Positions 39,806 to 48,102 of a stretch of DNA of 64,000 nucleotides are shown here, in pieces. The position numbers were made by a program, and so were the translations under genes. How positions within the stretch are numbered: the first letter of the stretch is position 1; each line of letters opens with the position of its first letter. This DNA comes from Marinobacter manganoxydans MnI7-9 (GTDB taxonomy: Bacteria; Pseudomonadota; Gammaproteobacteria; Pseudomonadales; Oleiphilaceae). The stretch covers positions 1 to 64,000 of the forward strand of contig NZ_AGTR01000013.1 in the NCBI RefSeq assembly GCF_000235625.1. Direction: 5' to 3'. Under the pieces are notes generated by a model, which was given only the letters and a program-made list of their open reading frames with translations, had not been told where the DNA came from and ran no database searches.

Positions 39806-39898
39806 GGTCCGGGGGTGGGAGGTCTTTTCTGTCGGGAAAAGATGTCTGAGCGAAGCGAGTTGCTTTTCCCAGAAGAAAAGGCCTCCCACCTCTGGACC
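39806..39898. repeat. Long inverted repeat E with a different, single-hairpin core
   Basis: Arms 39806-39830 and 39874-39898, 25 bp with three mismatches. The 43-base core does not match the Y-repeat core; it holds an inner stem GGGAAAAG/CTTTTCCC closing GATGTCTGAGCGAAGCGAGTTG. Placed between convergent trmH and yejK, it could end transcription from both sides, though no U-tract follows the arms. Confidence 0.8.
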
Positions 39899-39941
39899 AG
39901 CCCCCAAATCGAGCAGGCTACTTAGCAAAAGCTAGAGCCCA

Positions 39942-40958
39942 TCACTCCTCGCGAGCCTCAAGATACCGCTGAAGCTGCTCCCGCAAAGCCTTGGGAAGCC
40001 GGGTAATCGTCAGGGCATCTTTGTCACGGTCGTAGTAAACCGCCTGATTTACCAGGTCGGAAGAGAAGGACACGCTCATTCCGCCTCCCGAGCCTGCAAT
40101 CCGTACCAACTTTTTCACTTTCCGATGGTCCGGGTGCAGCACGCCGCTTTCCGGCAGTTCAGCAGTTTTTGAGGCAAACTCCTTGAAGCGTTGCGGCTCA
40201 CTCTCGTCTAGGTAGCCGGACAATGCCTCGATTTCGACCGGCTCGCCCAGGGCATGCTGCTCCTTACAGAACTCATAGGCCTTGTTGCGAACCTCTCCGG
40301 CTTTCTCGGGCTCGGAGGACTTGGCAAAAGCTTCCACCGCATCCAGGAAGGTCATGGTTTCCTTTTCCACATCCACCTGATTGGTAAACCCGCACAAACG
40401 GATAAACAGCTCTCCTGGCTCGCCGGTGCCGCGGCCGTGGACCAGTGTCAGGTAGTTTTCCGCCGGGTTGTTGCCGCGCCAGTCGTCCAGCTCGATGCGA
40501 ACGGCCAGGTTCAGACGGGAGAGGCTCAGGACGTCGGTCGCATCCAGTGACTGGTTGCCATCGAACCGCATGGCGCTGTCGGTTTCCAGGATAAACAGGT
40601 AAACCACCTCGGCGTCCGCTAGGGCATCGTGGACGATCATCAGATGGCCATCGAACTCCTCCTGACTGCCGGTCAGGAGCTCCTGCCACTGCCCGAACAG
40701 GTGGTCGGTCATGGCGCTGAAGGTTTGCTTGTCTTCCAGGTAGTCGTTCAGCCAGGCGCTGAACGGGCACTCGCCCAGATCTTCGGAAAACCGGCCGTAT
40801 TTCTTACCGGGCTTGCTGTTGAACAGCCGCTTCATCTGCTTGTGCAGGCCCTCGTAGTCGCCACCGGGCTCCCTCAGAGAGTCTCCGGCACTGAGATGGG
40901 CTGCCTGGTCCGGCTGGAAATGCGTAAAAAAGGCAGACCTCAGGTGTTTGATTGCCAT
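39942..40958 (-). CDS. yejK: Nucleoid-associated protein YejK (NdpA)
   Basis: Nucleoid-associated protein of the 37-kDa NdpA family, whose exact role is unclear. MAIKHLRSAFFTHF at the N-terminus, FSEDLGECPFSAWLNDYL, DALADAEVVYLFILET and C-terminal DKDALTITRLPKALREQL agree with the family. 338 residues, normal length. Alone on its transcript. Confidence 0.9.
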   Translation of the reverse strand: MAIKHLRSAFFTHFQPDQAAHLSAGDSLREPGGDYEGLHKQMKRLFNSKPGKKYGRFSEDLGECPFSAWLNDYLEDKQTFSAMTDHLFGQWQELLTGSQEEFDGHLMIVHDALADAEVVYLFILETDSAMRFDGNQSLDATDVLSLSRLNLAVRIELDDWRGNNPAENYLTLVHGRGTGEPGELFIRLCGFTNQVDVEKETMTFLDAVEAFAKSSEPEKAGEVRNKAYEFCKEQHALGEPVEIEALSGYLDESEPQRFKEFASKTAELPESGVLHPDHRKVKKLVRIAGSGGGMSVSFSSDLVNQAVYYDRDKDALTITRLPKALREQLQRYLEAREE

Positions 40959-41392
40959 GGTTAATTACCCTGTTGCCGTTGTCCTGACTGAAAGGCCTCC
41001 ATGATGAGCGTTTCATCGGGATGGTAAAGCCAGTCAAATCCAATGGGTTGCGCAGTGAGTGATATGGGAGAGAAGGCCATAGTCCAAGGAGCGGCAGCTT
41101 ATTATGAAAAACGCGGAAATCCAAATTTCCACCCATCCTGATGCATTATCGTTCAAAGCCGATTTTGACACGTGAGAATTCCGCAATATCGCCTTTTCAG
41201 CTCTGAAGCCGCCTTCGGGACCCGCACTTTGACTGCTCCATGTCTGTGCCTGTGCCTGAATAAGGGGCAGTTTTCAGGCTTGGCAGGGCTACCCCGCAGA
41301 GGTTGGGAAAGGGTCGGAAGCGCCAGAGTAAAGGCCTGAACAAGAATTGGCGCAATCCATGCTTATGGTTCAGGTCAGCGGGAAGAGTCGCG

Positions 41393-41410
41393 TTGTGTCG
41401 TGCGACACAA
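41393..41410. promoter_or_regulatory. Perfect inverted repeat, possible operator or hairpin
   Basis: TTGTGTCG and CGACACAA separated by TG. Eighteen bases, 26 bases upstream of the terminator stem. It could be a dimeric regulator site or a stem of the putative RNA; I cannot name a regulator. Confidence 0.4.
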
Positions 41411-41435
41411 TTCTCGTGGAATAAGTCACTCAAGC

Positions 41436-41488
41436 AAAAGCGCTTATTGGCCCGGAGATTTCTTCGGTTCAATAGGCGCTTTTTTTTT
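41436..41488 (+). terminator. Intrinsic terminator with no upstream gene
   Basis: Fourteen-base stem (AAAAGCGCTTATTG at 41436-41449 against 41470-41483, one wobble), 20-base loop, and eight T at 41481-41488 partly inside the stem. The porin ATG is 81 bases downstream. Confidence 0.75.
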
Positions 41489-41569
41489 GGCAAATGGCCA
41501 GTGAGGCGGCTCGGAATTTTTCTTCGGTCTCCTCTTGACCAGTCAGTTTAACAGAAACGGAGAACTGCG

Positions 41570-42778
41570 ATGCAATGTGTAATGAAAAAGGCCGGATTGG
41601 CGATAGCGATTGCCCTGATGGGTGGCTCGGTGCAGGCCGCACAGACCGGGTTTCATGAAGCCCTGAGTAAGGGCGAGGTATACGGAGATCTTCGCTTGCG
41701 TTTCGAACAGGTGCAACAGGACAATGCACTCAGGGACGCGGAAAGCGTAACTTTGCGAACCCGCCTTGGCTATCGTACTGCGGATTACAATGGGTTATCC
41801 GGGCTTGTCGAGTTTGAGGACGTTCGGAACGTGGCTGGGCTTGACGACTACAACGACACGCTGGGGAAGAATCCAAATTACTCTGTTATTGCCGATCCCG
41901 AGACAACAGAGCTGGACCAGGCTTACCTTCAGTACAGGTTCGGAGATATAACCGGTCGGTTGGGGCGTCAGGTGATAACTTACGACAATCACCGGTTTAT
42001 TGGCGACGTTGGCTGGCGCCAGGATCGCCAGACGTTTGATGCGGCCCGCCTGACTTACACCCCGTCAACCAACCTCGCAATCGACTACGCCTTCCTGAGT
42101 CAGCGCAACCGCATCTTTGCCGAGAGCCAGGACCTGCCATCCAAGGATCACATAGTCAACGTTGCCTACCAAACACCCCTCGGCAAGCTGACCGGCTATG
42201 CCTATCTGCTGGAAATTGATGAAGGCGTTGACAACTCGCTCGACACCGTCGGGCTTCGTTATGTTGGCGGGTATGACCTTGAGCCGCTGGGGATAATCTA
42301 CGAAGCCGAATATGCGATCCAGGAGGCAGAATCGGGCGGTGCTGATTTTGATGCCGAGTATTACAAACTGAATGCGGGCATTGATATCGCGGGCGTCATT
42401 GTTTCAGCGGGACTTGAAGTCCTTGGGTCGGATAATGGCAACTACGGCTTCTCTACACCACTGGCAACCCTGCACGGTCAGAACGGCTGGGCTGACCAGT
42501 TTCTGAACACCCCGCTGGTCGGGTTGGAAGACGCGTCGCTCAGCGTAAAGGCACCCGTGGCGGGCGGCGGCCTGACCCTTAAATATCATGACTTCAGGGC
42601 CAGTGACTCGCCTGGCGGTGCCAGTGACTTGGGTAGCGAGGTTGATGTGGTCTATCAGCGCAAGTTTGCGGAGAACTACTCAGCAGGTATTAAATACGCT
42701 CGCTACATGGCCGGAGATGCAGCAACCGGAAAAGTGGATACTGACAAGCTCTGGCTGACTCTGGCCGCCAAGTTCTGA
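41570..42778 (+). CDS. Outer-membrane beta-barrel porin
   Basis: 402 residues. Signal peptide of about 23 residues ending VQA, then alternating beta-strand sequence with many aromatic ends (EVYGDLRLRFEQVQ, LTYTPSTNLAIDYAFLSQ, GIKYARYMAG) and a terminal Phe (LTLAAKF), the usual barrel-assembly signal. Resembles the alginate-export/OprD-like class of single-chain porins, but the substrate is not readable. ATG 41570 has GGAG seven bases upstream; a second ATG at 41582 is less well placed. Monocistronic, bounded by terminators. Confidence 0.85.
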   Translation: MQCVMKKAGLAIAIALMGGSVQAAQTGFHEALSKGEVYGDLRLRFEQVQQDNALRDAESVTLRTRLGYRTADYNGLSGLVEFEDVRNVAGLDDYNDTLGKNPNYSVIADPETTELDQAYLQYRFGDITGRLGRQVITYDNHRFIGDVGWRQDRQTFDAARLTYTPSTNLAIDYAFLSQRNRIFAESQDLPSKDHIVNVAYQTPLGKLTGYAYLLEIDEGVDNSLDTVGLRYVGGYDLEPLGIIYEAEYAIQEAESGGADFDAEYYKLNAGIDIAGVIVSAGLEVLGSDNGNYGFSTPLATLHGQNGWADQFLNTPLVGLEDASLSVKAPVAGGGLTLKYHDFRASDSPGGASDLGSEVDVVYQRKFAENYSAGIKYARYMAGDAATGKVDTDKLWLTLAAKF

Positions 42779-42790
42779 GGCTGATATCCG

Positions 42791-42831
42791 AAAAAAAGCC
42801 CCGGCGGCGTCCACTGCCAGCGGGGGCCTTT
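42791..42831 (-). terminator. Terminator between porin and cysN
   Basis: GCCCC(G)GC at 42799-42805 pairs with GC(G)GGGGC at 42820-42827; A7 on the left gives a T7 tract on the minus strand, so it mainly serves cysN. On the plus strand only a short CCTTTC follows. Confidence 0.75.
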
Positions 42832-42846
42832 CATCCGTCATTCGGC

Positions 42847-44505
42847 TCAGATTCGCTTGTTGCGCACCAGGTCTTGCACCAGTTTGCTGACCGCGCCTGC
42901 GATTTCTTCACTGTCGTCTGCGCAGATGGAAGCCGAGGCGATGTCCGAGCCGAGCTTTGCCGCAATCGCGATGACGCCGTGGGCGCTGATGACCTGTGCG
43001 AAGCGGCGGCGATCATCGACAGTGCCGGCGTTGTCTTCGCTGAGCACGATGGACGTTTTACCCTGATCAAACAGCGCCCGTTCCAGGGACAAGGCCAGGG
43101 CCGCTGCCTGCTTGCCATTGCACGCGATGATGGCAGGCTTCTGGGCCAGACGACGCCGGCGCTCGTCAGCGCTGACCGGGTCCAGCGATTCCACCGTTTC
43201 CGAGGTTCCTGCGATCATGCCCGCGCCGATGGTCACGTTGCTCAGCCGGTCGATAACGATAAAACTGCCGGTTGCGTGGTTGTTGGGATAAGGATCGAAC
43301 GCAACGGGTTGGCTCAGGGTCAGTTCGCACAGGCCGATTTCGTTCAAGTTCAGTTCCGGAGGGTTTTCCCGTTTTTCCAGCGTGTTTACGTCTGTCTGAT
43401 GCTGAATCTTTCTCACCGTGGCCGATGAGAAGGTGGGGCCCAGCTTGATGTCATAGAGGCGACCGGTTTCCAGCGGCGCGTCGGTCATCCAGACGATGTT
43501 GGCGAGGAAACGGTTGCCCACTTCAGGCTCATCTTCCGCTTTTACCAGCATGTCGCCACGGCTGACGTCGATTTCGTCGGTCAGCGTGAGGGTGATCGCC
43601 TGGTCGATATAGGCTTCTTCAAGGTTGCCGTCGAAGGTTACCACCTCTTTCACCGTGCTGGTGCGCCGGGAGGGCAGCGCCATGATTTTCTCGCCCGGGC
43701 GGATCACGCCGGAGGCGATGGTGCCGCAGAAGCCGCGAAAGTTCAGGTTCGGGCGGGTTACGTACTGAACCGGGAAGCGGAAATGCTCCAGGTTCTTGTC
43801 CCGACCGACTTCCACGGTTTCCAGGATTTCCATCAGCGGCTGGCCGGTGAACCAGGGGGTGTGCTCGCTCTTGTTCACCACGTTATCGCCTTCCAGGGCG
43901 GAAATCGGCACGAAGCGGATGTCCTTCAGGCCCAGTTTGGCGGCAAACGCCAGATAGTCGTCCCGGATCTCGTTGAAGCGCTCTTCGCTGAAATCCACCA
44001 GATCCATCTTGTTGATGGCGACCACAATGTGGCGGATGCCCAACAGCGAGGCAATGTAGGAATGCCGGCGGGTCTGGGTCAGCACACCGTGGCGGGCATC
44101 GATCATCAGGATCGCCACCTGCGCCGTGGACGCGCCGGTGGCCATGTTGCGGGTATACTGCTCGTGGCCCGGAGTGTCGGCGATGATGAACTTGCGCTTG
44201 TCGGTGGAGAAATACCGGTAGGCAACATCAATGGTGATGCCCTGTTCGCGCTCCGCCTGCAGGCCGTCTACCAGCAGGGCCAGGTCCAGCTTCTCGCCGG
44301 TGGTGCCCATCTTGGCACTGTCGGTTTTCAGGCTGGCCATGTGATCTTCATAGATCATCTTGGTGTCATGCAGCAGGCGACCAATCAGCGTGCTCTTGCC
44401 GTCGTCCACGCTGCCGCAGGTGAGCAGGCGCAGGAGTTCCTTGTTTTCGTGCTGTTTCAGGTAGGCCTGAATATCTTCCGCAATCAGATCAGACTGGTGT
44501 GACAT
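42847..44505 (-). CDS. cysN: Sulfate adenylyltransferase subunit CysN with a vestigial APS-kinase domain
   Basis: GTPase subunit that drives APS formation by CysD. EF-Tu-like G domain: P-loop GSVDDGKST (31-39), [20 protein letters not shown]; then two beta-barrel domains. ATG at 44505, 2 bases before the cysD stop. At 552 residues it exceeds a plain CysN (about 470) but is shorter than CysNC fusions (about 630). The last 97 residues (bases 42850-43140) look like APS kinase: [19 protein letters not shown] corresponds to the LEERL...LDGDN block, but GxSGxGKS is replaced by CNGKQAA and the C-terminal half is missing. Confidence 0.93.
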   Translation of the reverse strand: MSHQSDLIAEDIQAYLKQHENKELLRLLTCGSVDDGKSTLIGRLLHDTKMIYEDHMASLKTDSAKMGTTGEKLDLALLVDGLQAEREQGITIDVAYRYFSTDKRKFIIADTPGHEQYTRNMATGASTAQVAILMIDARHGVLTQTRRHSYIASLLGIRHIVVAINKMDLVDFSEERFNEIRDDYLAFAAKLGLKDIRFVPISALEGDNVVNKSEHTPWFTGQPLMEILETVEVGRDKNLEHFRFPVQYVTRPNLNFRGFCGTIASGVIRPGEKIMALPSRRTSTVKEVVTFDGNLEEAYIDQAITLTLTDEIDVSRGDMLVKAEDEPEVGNRFLANIVWMTDAPLETGRLYDIKLGPTFSSATVRKIQHQTDVNTLEKRENPPELNLNEIGLCELTLSQPVAFDPYPNNHATGSFIVIDRLSNVTIGAGMIAGTSETVESLDPVSADERRRRLAQKPAIIACNGKQAAALALSLERALFDQGKTSIVLSEDNAGTVDDRRRFAQVISAHGVIAIAAKLGSDIASASICADDSEEIAGAVSKLVQDLVRNKRI

Positions 44506-44506
44506 C

Positions 44507-45415
44507 TTAGAAGTACCCTTCCCGCTTTTTCTGTTCCATGGAGCCGGCTGAATCATGGTCGATAACGCGACCCTGACGCTCGGAACTGGTGGCCAGCAGC
44601 ATTTCCTGGATGATCTCCGGCAACGTGGTGGCTTCGGATTCAATGGCGCCGGTTAACGGGTAGCAGCCGAGGGTGCGGAAGCGGATGGATTTCATCATCG
44701 GCTTCTCGCCTTCTTTCAGCGGCATTCGGTCATCGTCCACCATGATCAGGGTGCCGTCGCGCTCAACCACCGGGCGCACCGCGGAGTAGTAAAGGGGAAC
44801 GATCTCGATATTTTCCAGGTAGATGTACTGCCAGATATCCAGCTCGGTCCAGTTGGACAGCGGGAATACCCGAATGCTTTCGCCCTTGTTGATCTTGCCG
44901 TTGTAGATGTTCCAGAGTTCAGGACGTTGGTTCTTGGGGTCCCAGCGGTGGTATTCGTCGCGGAAGGAATAGACACGCTCCTTGGCACGGGATTTTTCTT
45001 CGTCCCGGCGGGCGCCGCCGAACGCCGCATCAAACTTGTACTTGTCCAGGGCTTGCTTGAGGGCCTGGGTTTTCATTACGTCGGTGTGCTTGGCACTGCC
45101 GTGAGTGAATGGGCCAATGCCCTGTCTGATGCCGTCCTCGTTCTTGTGAACGATCAGGTCCAGACCGTATTCCTTCACCTTGCGGTCCCGGAAGTTGATC
45201 ATATCCCGGAATTTCCAGGTGGTGTCCACGTGCATGAGAGGGAAGGGCGGTTTACCCGGATAAAAGGCCTTGCGGGCCAGGTGCAGCATTACCGCGGAGT
45301 CCTTGCCGATGGAATACAGCATTACCGGATTGTCGAACTCGGCTGCCACTTCCCGGATGATGTGGATGCTTTCCGCTTCCAGCTGTTTCAGGTGCGTGAG
45401 GTTATATGTGGTCAT
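44507..45415 (-). CDS. cysD: Sulfate adenylyltransferase subunit CysD
   Basis: Catalytic PP-loop ATP pyrophosphatase subunit that makes adenosine 5'-phosphosulfate from sulfate and ATP together with Cys[14 protein letters not shown] is the PP-loop; [27 protein letters not shown] and [14 protein letters not shown] are family blocks. ATG at 45415 gives the usual N-terminus [16 protein letters not shown]. 302 residues. Transcribed cysD then cysN, 1 base apart. Confidence 0.96.
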   Translation of the reverse strand: MTTYNLTHLKQLEAESIHIIREVAAEFDNPVMLYSIGKDSAVMLHLARKAFYPGKPPFPLMHVDTTWKFRDMINFRDRKVKEYGLDLIVHKNEDGIRQGIGPFTHGSAKHTDVMKTQALKQALDKYKFDAAFGGARRDEEKSRAKERVYSFRDEYHRWDPKNQRPELWNIYNGKINKGESIRVFPLSNWTELDIWQYIYLENIEIVPLYYSAVRPVVERDGTLIMVDDDRMPLKEGEKPMMKSIRFRTLGCYPLTGAIESEATTLPEIIQEMLLATSSERQGRVIDHDSAGSMEQKKREGYF

Positions 45416-45498
45416 GATAATCCGTTGCCGCCGTGCGGGCCGTGTTGGCTGTGCGAATGAATACGGCAACTATACCAGAGGGGGTAAGGGCATAAGAA

Positions 45499-45522
45499 GA
45501 CGCCCAACTAGAAATTGGCGTT
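45499..45522 (-). terminator. Weak terminator-like hairpin after the PilZ gene
   Basis: On the minus strand ACGCCAA pairs with TTGGGCGT (one bulged base) around a short loop, followed by CTTCTT. Lies about 55 bases past the PilZ-protein stop. Confidence 0.4.
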
Positions 45523-45574
45523 ATAACAATATAGCAGTGGCAGGCTCTGACCGTGAGTGAGCAGACGGTGACGT

Positions 45575-46033
45575 TCAGGCCGGATTGCGGGAGTCGGCCA
45601 GCAACTTGGCAACGTAGCGATCGACGTAATCGAAGCCGTTACCTTCAAACTCAGCGAACTGGATGCCCAGCTGAAATTCGTCCCTTGCGATGCGTCGCAT
45701 GTGAACGATGTTGCCGTCGGCAATAATGGAAACCGGTTGCGTTGCAACCACCGGCACGGAGAATCGGGTCTTCACGGCAATCCAGTGTCCTGGAGCCGGG
45801 GCCTTTTGCTCGGGAATGAGTTGTTTCACCGTTTCCTGATTACAGGAAATCATAACGCCCGTGCGGGAGAGATTGGATACCGAACAGGTCAGGCAGCAGC
45901 CGTCCGATTTCTCAATAGTAATGTCGGTGGCTACGTCCACTCGCTGTTGGTTGCGCAAATTCAATTTGGCGGCGACAGGTTTCATGTTGACTCTTCTGGC
46001 GTGTCTGGTTGCGAATGATGCTGCCTTTCCCAT
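45575..46033 (-). CDS. PilZ-domain protein (c-di-GMP receptor)
   Basis: Single-domain PilZ protein. Both c-di-GMP-binding motifs are present: RxxxR (R27-NQQ-R31) and the (D/N)xSxxG box N54-L-S-R-T-G59. It should change shape on binding c-di-GMP and act on a partner; no motility or cellulose gene nearby shows which. ATG 46033 has GGAAGGG four to five bases upstream; ATG 45985, nearer the domain, has only a weak site, so the start is uncertain. 152 residues from 46033. Confidence 0.85.
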   Translation of the reverse strand: MGKAASFATRHARRVNMKPVAAKLNLRNQQRVDVATDITIEKSDGCCLTCSVSNLSRTGVMISCNQETVKQLIPEQKAPAPGHWIAVKTRFSVPVVATQPVSIIADGNIVHMRRIARDEFQLGIQFAEFEGNGFDYVDRYVAKLLADSRNPA

Positions 46034-46300
46034 AAATCCCTTCCAGAAAAACACTTAAACGCATGATAAGCGAATGAAAGTGTAGTTGTTTACTTTGTGA
46101 TCAGCAAGAAGCCTGCCGCCTATAGTGGCAGATTTGTTAAATCTTTCTGAACAAGACGTCACAAATTTTGACGTCCGTCAGTTTCCATCCGTTCCAATAC
46201 TCGTCGGACTTTTGCTGCAGGCGGTCCCTGAGCTGGTGTAAAATATAGCCCTTCATTCATTTGTGGGCTCGCGCTGAGCTCCGGGAATTCCAAGCCTTCT

Positions 46301-47647
46301 ATGACAGATAACACCCAGACCCCTGCCTCGTCCGGCAACGGCAAAGTCGGTTTCATCAGCCTCGGTTGTCCCAAGGCTCTCGTCGACTCCGAGCGCATTC
46401 TCACGCAGCTCAGGCTGGACGGCTACGATGTTGTGCCGACCTATGACGACGCTGACATTGTTGTGGTCAACACCTGCGGATTTATCGATGCCGCCAAACA
46501 GGAGTCGCTGGATGCGATCGGTGAGGCCATCAGCGAGAACGGCAAGGTGATTGTCACCGGTTGTATGGGTGTAGAGGCCGACAAGATTCGCGATACTCAC
46601 CCTGGTGTTCTGGCGGTTTCCGGCCCCCACGCCTATGAAGAAGTGGTCGGCGCGGTTCACGAGTTCGTTCCGCAGAAAAAGCAGCACGATCCGTTCACCG
46701 ATCTGGTTCCGCCGCAGGGAATCAAGCTGACCCCCCGGCACTACGCCTACCTCAAGATCTCCGAAGGTTGTAACCACCGCTGCACCTTCTGCATCATCCC
46801 CTCCATGCGCGGCGACCTGGTCAGCCGCCCCATCGGCGATGTGATGGATGAGGCCCAGCGCCTGGTGGATGCCGGTGTAAAAGAGCTGTTGGTCATCTCC
46901 CAGGACACCTCCGCCTACGGCGTCGACACCAAATACCGCACCGGCTTCTGGCAGGGGCGGCCGCTCAAGACCAAGATGCAGTCACTGTGTGAAGCGCTCG
47001 GCGAAATGGGCGTTTGGGTACGCCTGCACTACGTTTATCCCTATCCTCATGTCGACGACATCATTCCACTGATGGCCGAGGGAAAAATCCTGCCGTACCT
47101 GGACATCCCGTTCCAGCACGCCAGCCCGAAAGTACTCAAGGCCATGAAGCGCCCGGCCCACGACAGCAAAACCCTGGAGCGCATCCGCAAATGGCGGGAA
47201 ATCTGCCCCGAGCTCACCATCCGCTCCACCTTCATCGTCGGCTTCCCCGGTGAAACCGAGGAAGACTTCCAGTACCTGCTGGACTGGCTCGACGAGGCTC
47301 AACTGGATCGTGTTGGCGCGTTCAAATACAGCCCGGTGGAGGGTGCCAAAGCCAACGAACTGGAAGGTGCGGTTCCCGAGGAAGTCAAAGAAGAGCGCCT
47401 GGCCCGTTTCATGGAAAAACAGGCAGAGATCTCAGCAGCCCGCCTACAGGCCAAAATCGGCCAGACAATCGACGTGCTGATTGACGAGGTCGACGAGGAA
47501 GGCGCCATCGGCCGCTCCAAGGCAGACGCGCCGGAGATTGACGGTATGGTTTACCTTAACGACGAGACCGACCTTGTTCCGGGTGAGATTGTTCAGGCGG
47601 TTGTTGAGCATGCCGATGAGCATGATCTTTGGGCTCGGCTTCTTTGA
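46301..47647 (+). CDS. rimO: Ribosomal protein S12 methylthiotransferase RimO
   Basis: Radical-SAM enzyme that methylthiolates the beta-carbon of Asp88 (Asp89 in some numbering) of ribosomal protein S12. UPF0004 domain ([17 protein letters not shown]), radical-SAM site [19 protein letters not shown], and a C-terminal TRAM domain. Paralogue of MiaB at 37.5 kb but with the RimO-specific [11 protein letters not shown] start. 448 residues. Followed by repeats F and G. Confidence 0.96.
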   Translation: MTDNTQTPASSGNGKVGFISLGCPKALVDSERILTQLRLDGYDVVPTYDDADIVVVNTCGFIDAAKQESLDAIGEAISENGKVIVTGCMGVEADKIRDTHPGVLAVSGPHAYEEVVGAVHEFVPQKKQHDPFTDLVPPQGIKLTPRHYAYLKISEGCNHRCTFCIIPSMRGDLVSRPIGDVMDEAQRLVDAGVKELLVISQDTSAYGVDTKYRTGFWQGRPLKTKMQSLCEALGEMGVWVRLHYVYPYPHVDDIIPLMAEGKILPYLDIPFQHASPKVLKAMKRPAHDSKTLERIRKWREICPELTIRSTFIVGFPGETEEDFQYLLDWLDEAQLDRVGAFKYSPVEGAKANELEGAVPEEVKEERLARFMEKQAEISAARLQAKIGQTIDVLIDEVDEEGAIGRSKADAPEIDGMVYLNDETDLVPGEIVQAVVEHADEHDLWARLL

Positions 47648-47688
47648 TGGCTTCCGGCTTGGGCACCTAGCCTGCCGAATTTGGGGGT

Positions 47689-47800
47689 AGGCCTCGGCGG
47701 GGTGTGCCTCCCAAAAACCGCTACGAGCACATCCATGTGCGCTTGGCGTCGGCCATCCATGGCCGCCGACATTTTTGGGAGTCACACCCCGCCAAGGCCT
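47689..47800 (-). repeat. Y-repeat copy F (minus orientation)
   Basis: Arms 47689-47717 and 47772-47800, 29 bp with two mismatches, ending CTCCCAAAAA at the core. The 54-base core, read on the minus strand, has GGCCATGGATGGCC, linker GACGCCAAGC, then GCACATGGATGTGC and TCGTAGC. Core close to H and to the ends of D. Confidence 0.88.
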
Positions 47801-47848
47801 CAGAATCTTCAGGGATAGGGAGCAATCGGGCCGGATAAACAAGGTCAG

Positions 47849-47882
47849 TAGGTCGGATCAGGTGAAGCCGTAATCCGACCTA
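47849..47882. repeat. REP-like palindrome between copies F and G
   Basis: TAGGTCGGAT and ATCCGACCTA are a perfect 10 bp inverted repeat around CAGGTGAAGCCGTA. Similar GTCGGAT...ATCCGAC palindromes are common intergenic repeats in gammaproteobacteria. Confidence 0.75.
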
Positions 47883-47929
47883 TCATTTTGTTTTGATGGC
47901 CTGTCTTCGCGAGGGCACGCCGCCAGCTC

Positions 47930-48046
47930 GAGTGCCGTGGTGGGTAGAGCCTCCCAAAAATCTGGAGCGCCAGGGATGGCGCGACGAAGCCCTACAGGGA
48001 TGTATTCACGGGCGTTTTTTGGGAGGCTCTACCCACCATGGCAGTC
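47930..48046 (+). repeat. Y-repeat copy G (plus orientation)
   Basis: Arms 47930-47960 and 48016-48046, 31 bp with two mismatches, ending CTCCCAAAAA at the core as in D and F. The 55-base core has GCGCCA-GGGA-TGGCGC, linker GACGAAG, then CCC-TACA-GGGA-TGTA-TTCAC-GGG. Nearly the same core as copy C in the opposite direction. Confidence 0.88.
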
Positions 48047-48102
48047 CCCCCAAGCTAGCAGGCTAGGGCCGCAGTCAGAAACCACGACCCAAGCCAAAAG
48101 GG

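Larger units (their letters stand above)
40959..41569 (+). other. 611-base gap upstream of the porin, with a possible non-coding transcript
   Basis: No convincing coding frame. It carries TTGACA at 41165-41170 with TATCGC 16 bases on (a weak -10), a perfect inverted repeat at 41393-41410, and an intrinsic terminator at 41436-41488. Because yejK points away, a plus-strand terminator here implies a plus-strand RNA of up to about 290 bases, or a leader attenuator for the porin. Confidence 0.45.
47648..48102. other. Convergent gap between rimO and gatB, holding Y-repeats F and G and a REP-like palindrome
   Basis: 455 bases. Copy F starts 42 bases past rimO, copy G ends 57 bases before the gatB stop, and an intact REP-like palindrome lies between them. 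I see no coding frame and no separate classical terminator. Confidence 0.7.

Noticed and set aside
41197-41493. A 98-codon minus-strand open frame (MPKKKRLLNRR...) upstream of the porin
   Set aside because: It runs through the terminator stem and inverted repeat, has no ribosome-binding site and looks like chance.
32251-48046. Reading the Y-repeats as ordinary intrinsic terminators
   Set aside because: The A/T runs are inside the arms next to the core, not after the stem. No U-tract follows the outer ends, and several copies lie upstream of genes.
47689-48046. Integron attC sites or a CRISPR array as an explanation of the repeated hairpins
   Set aside because: No attC core sites (RYYYAAC/GTTRRRY) or integrase are present, and copies are neither direct nor regularly spaced.
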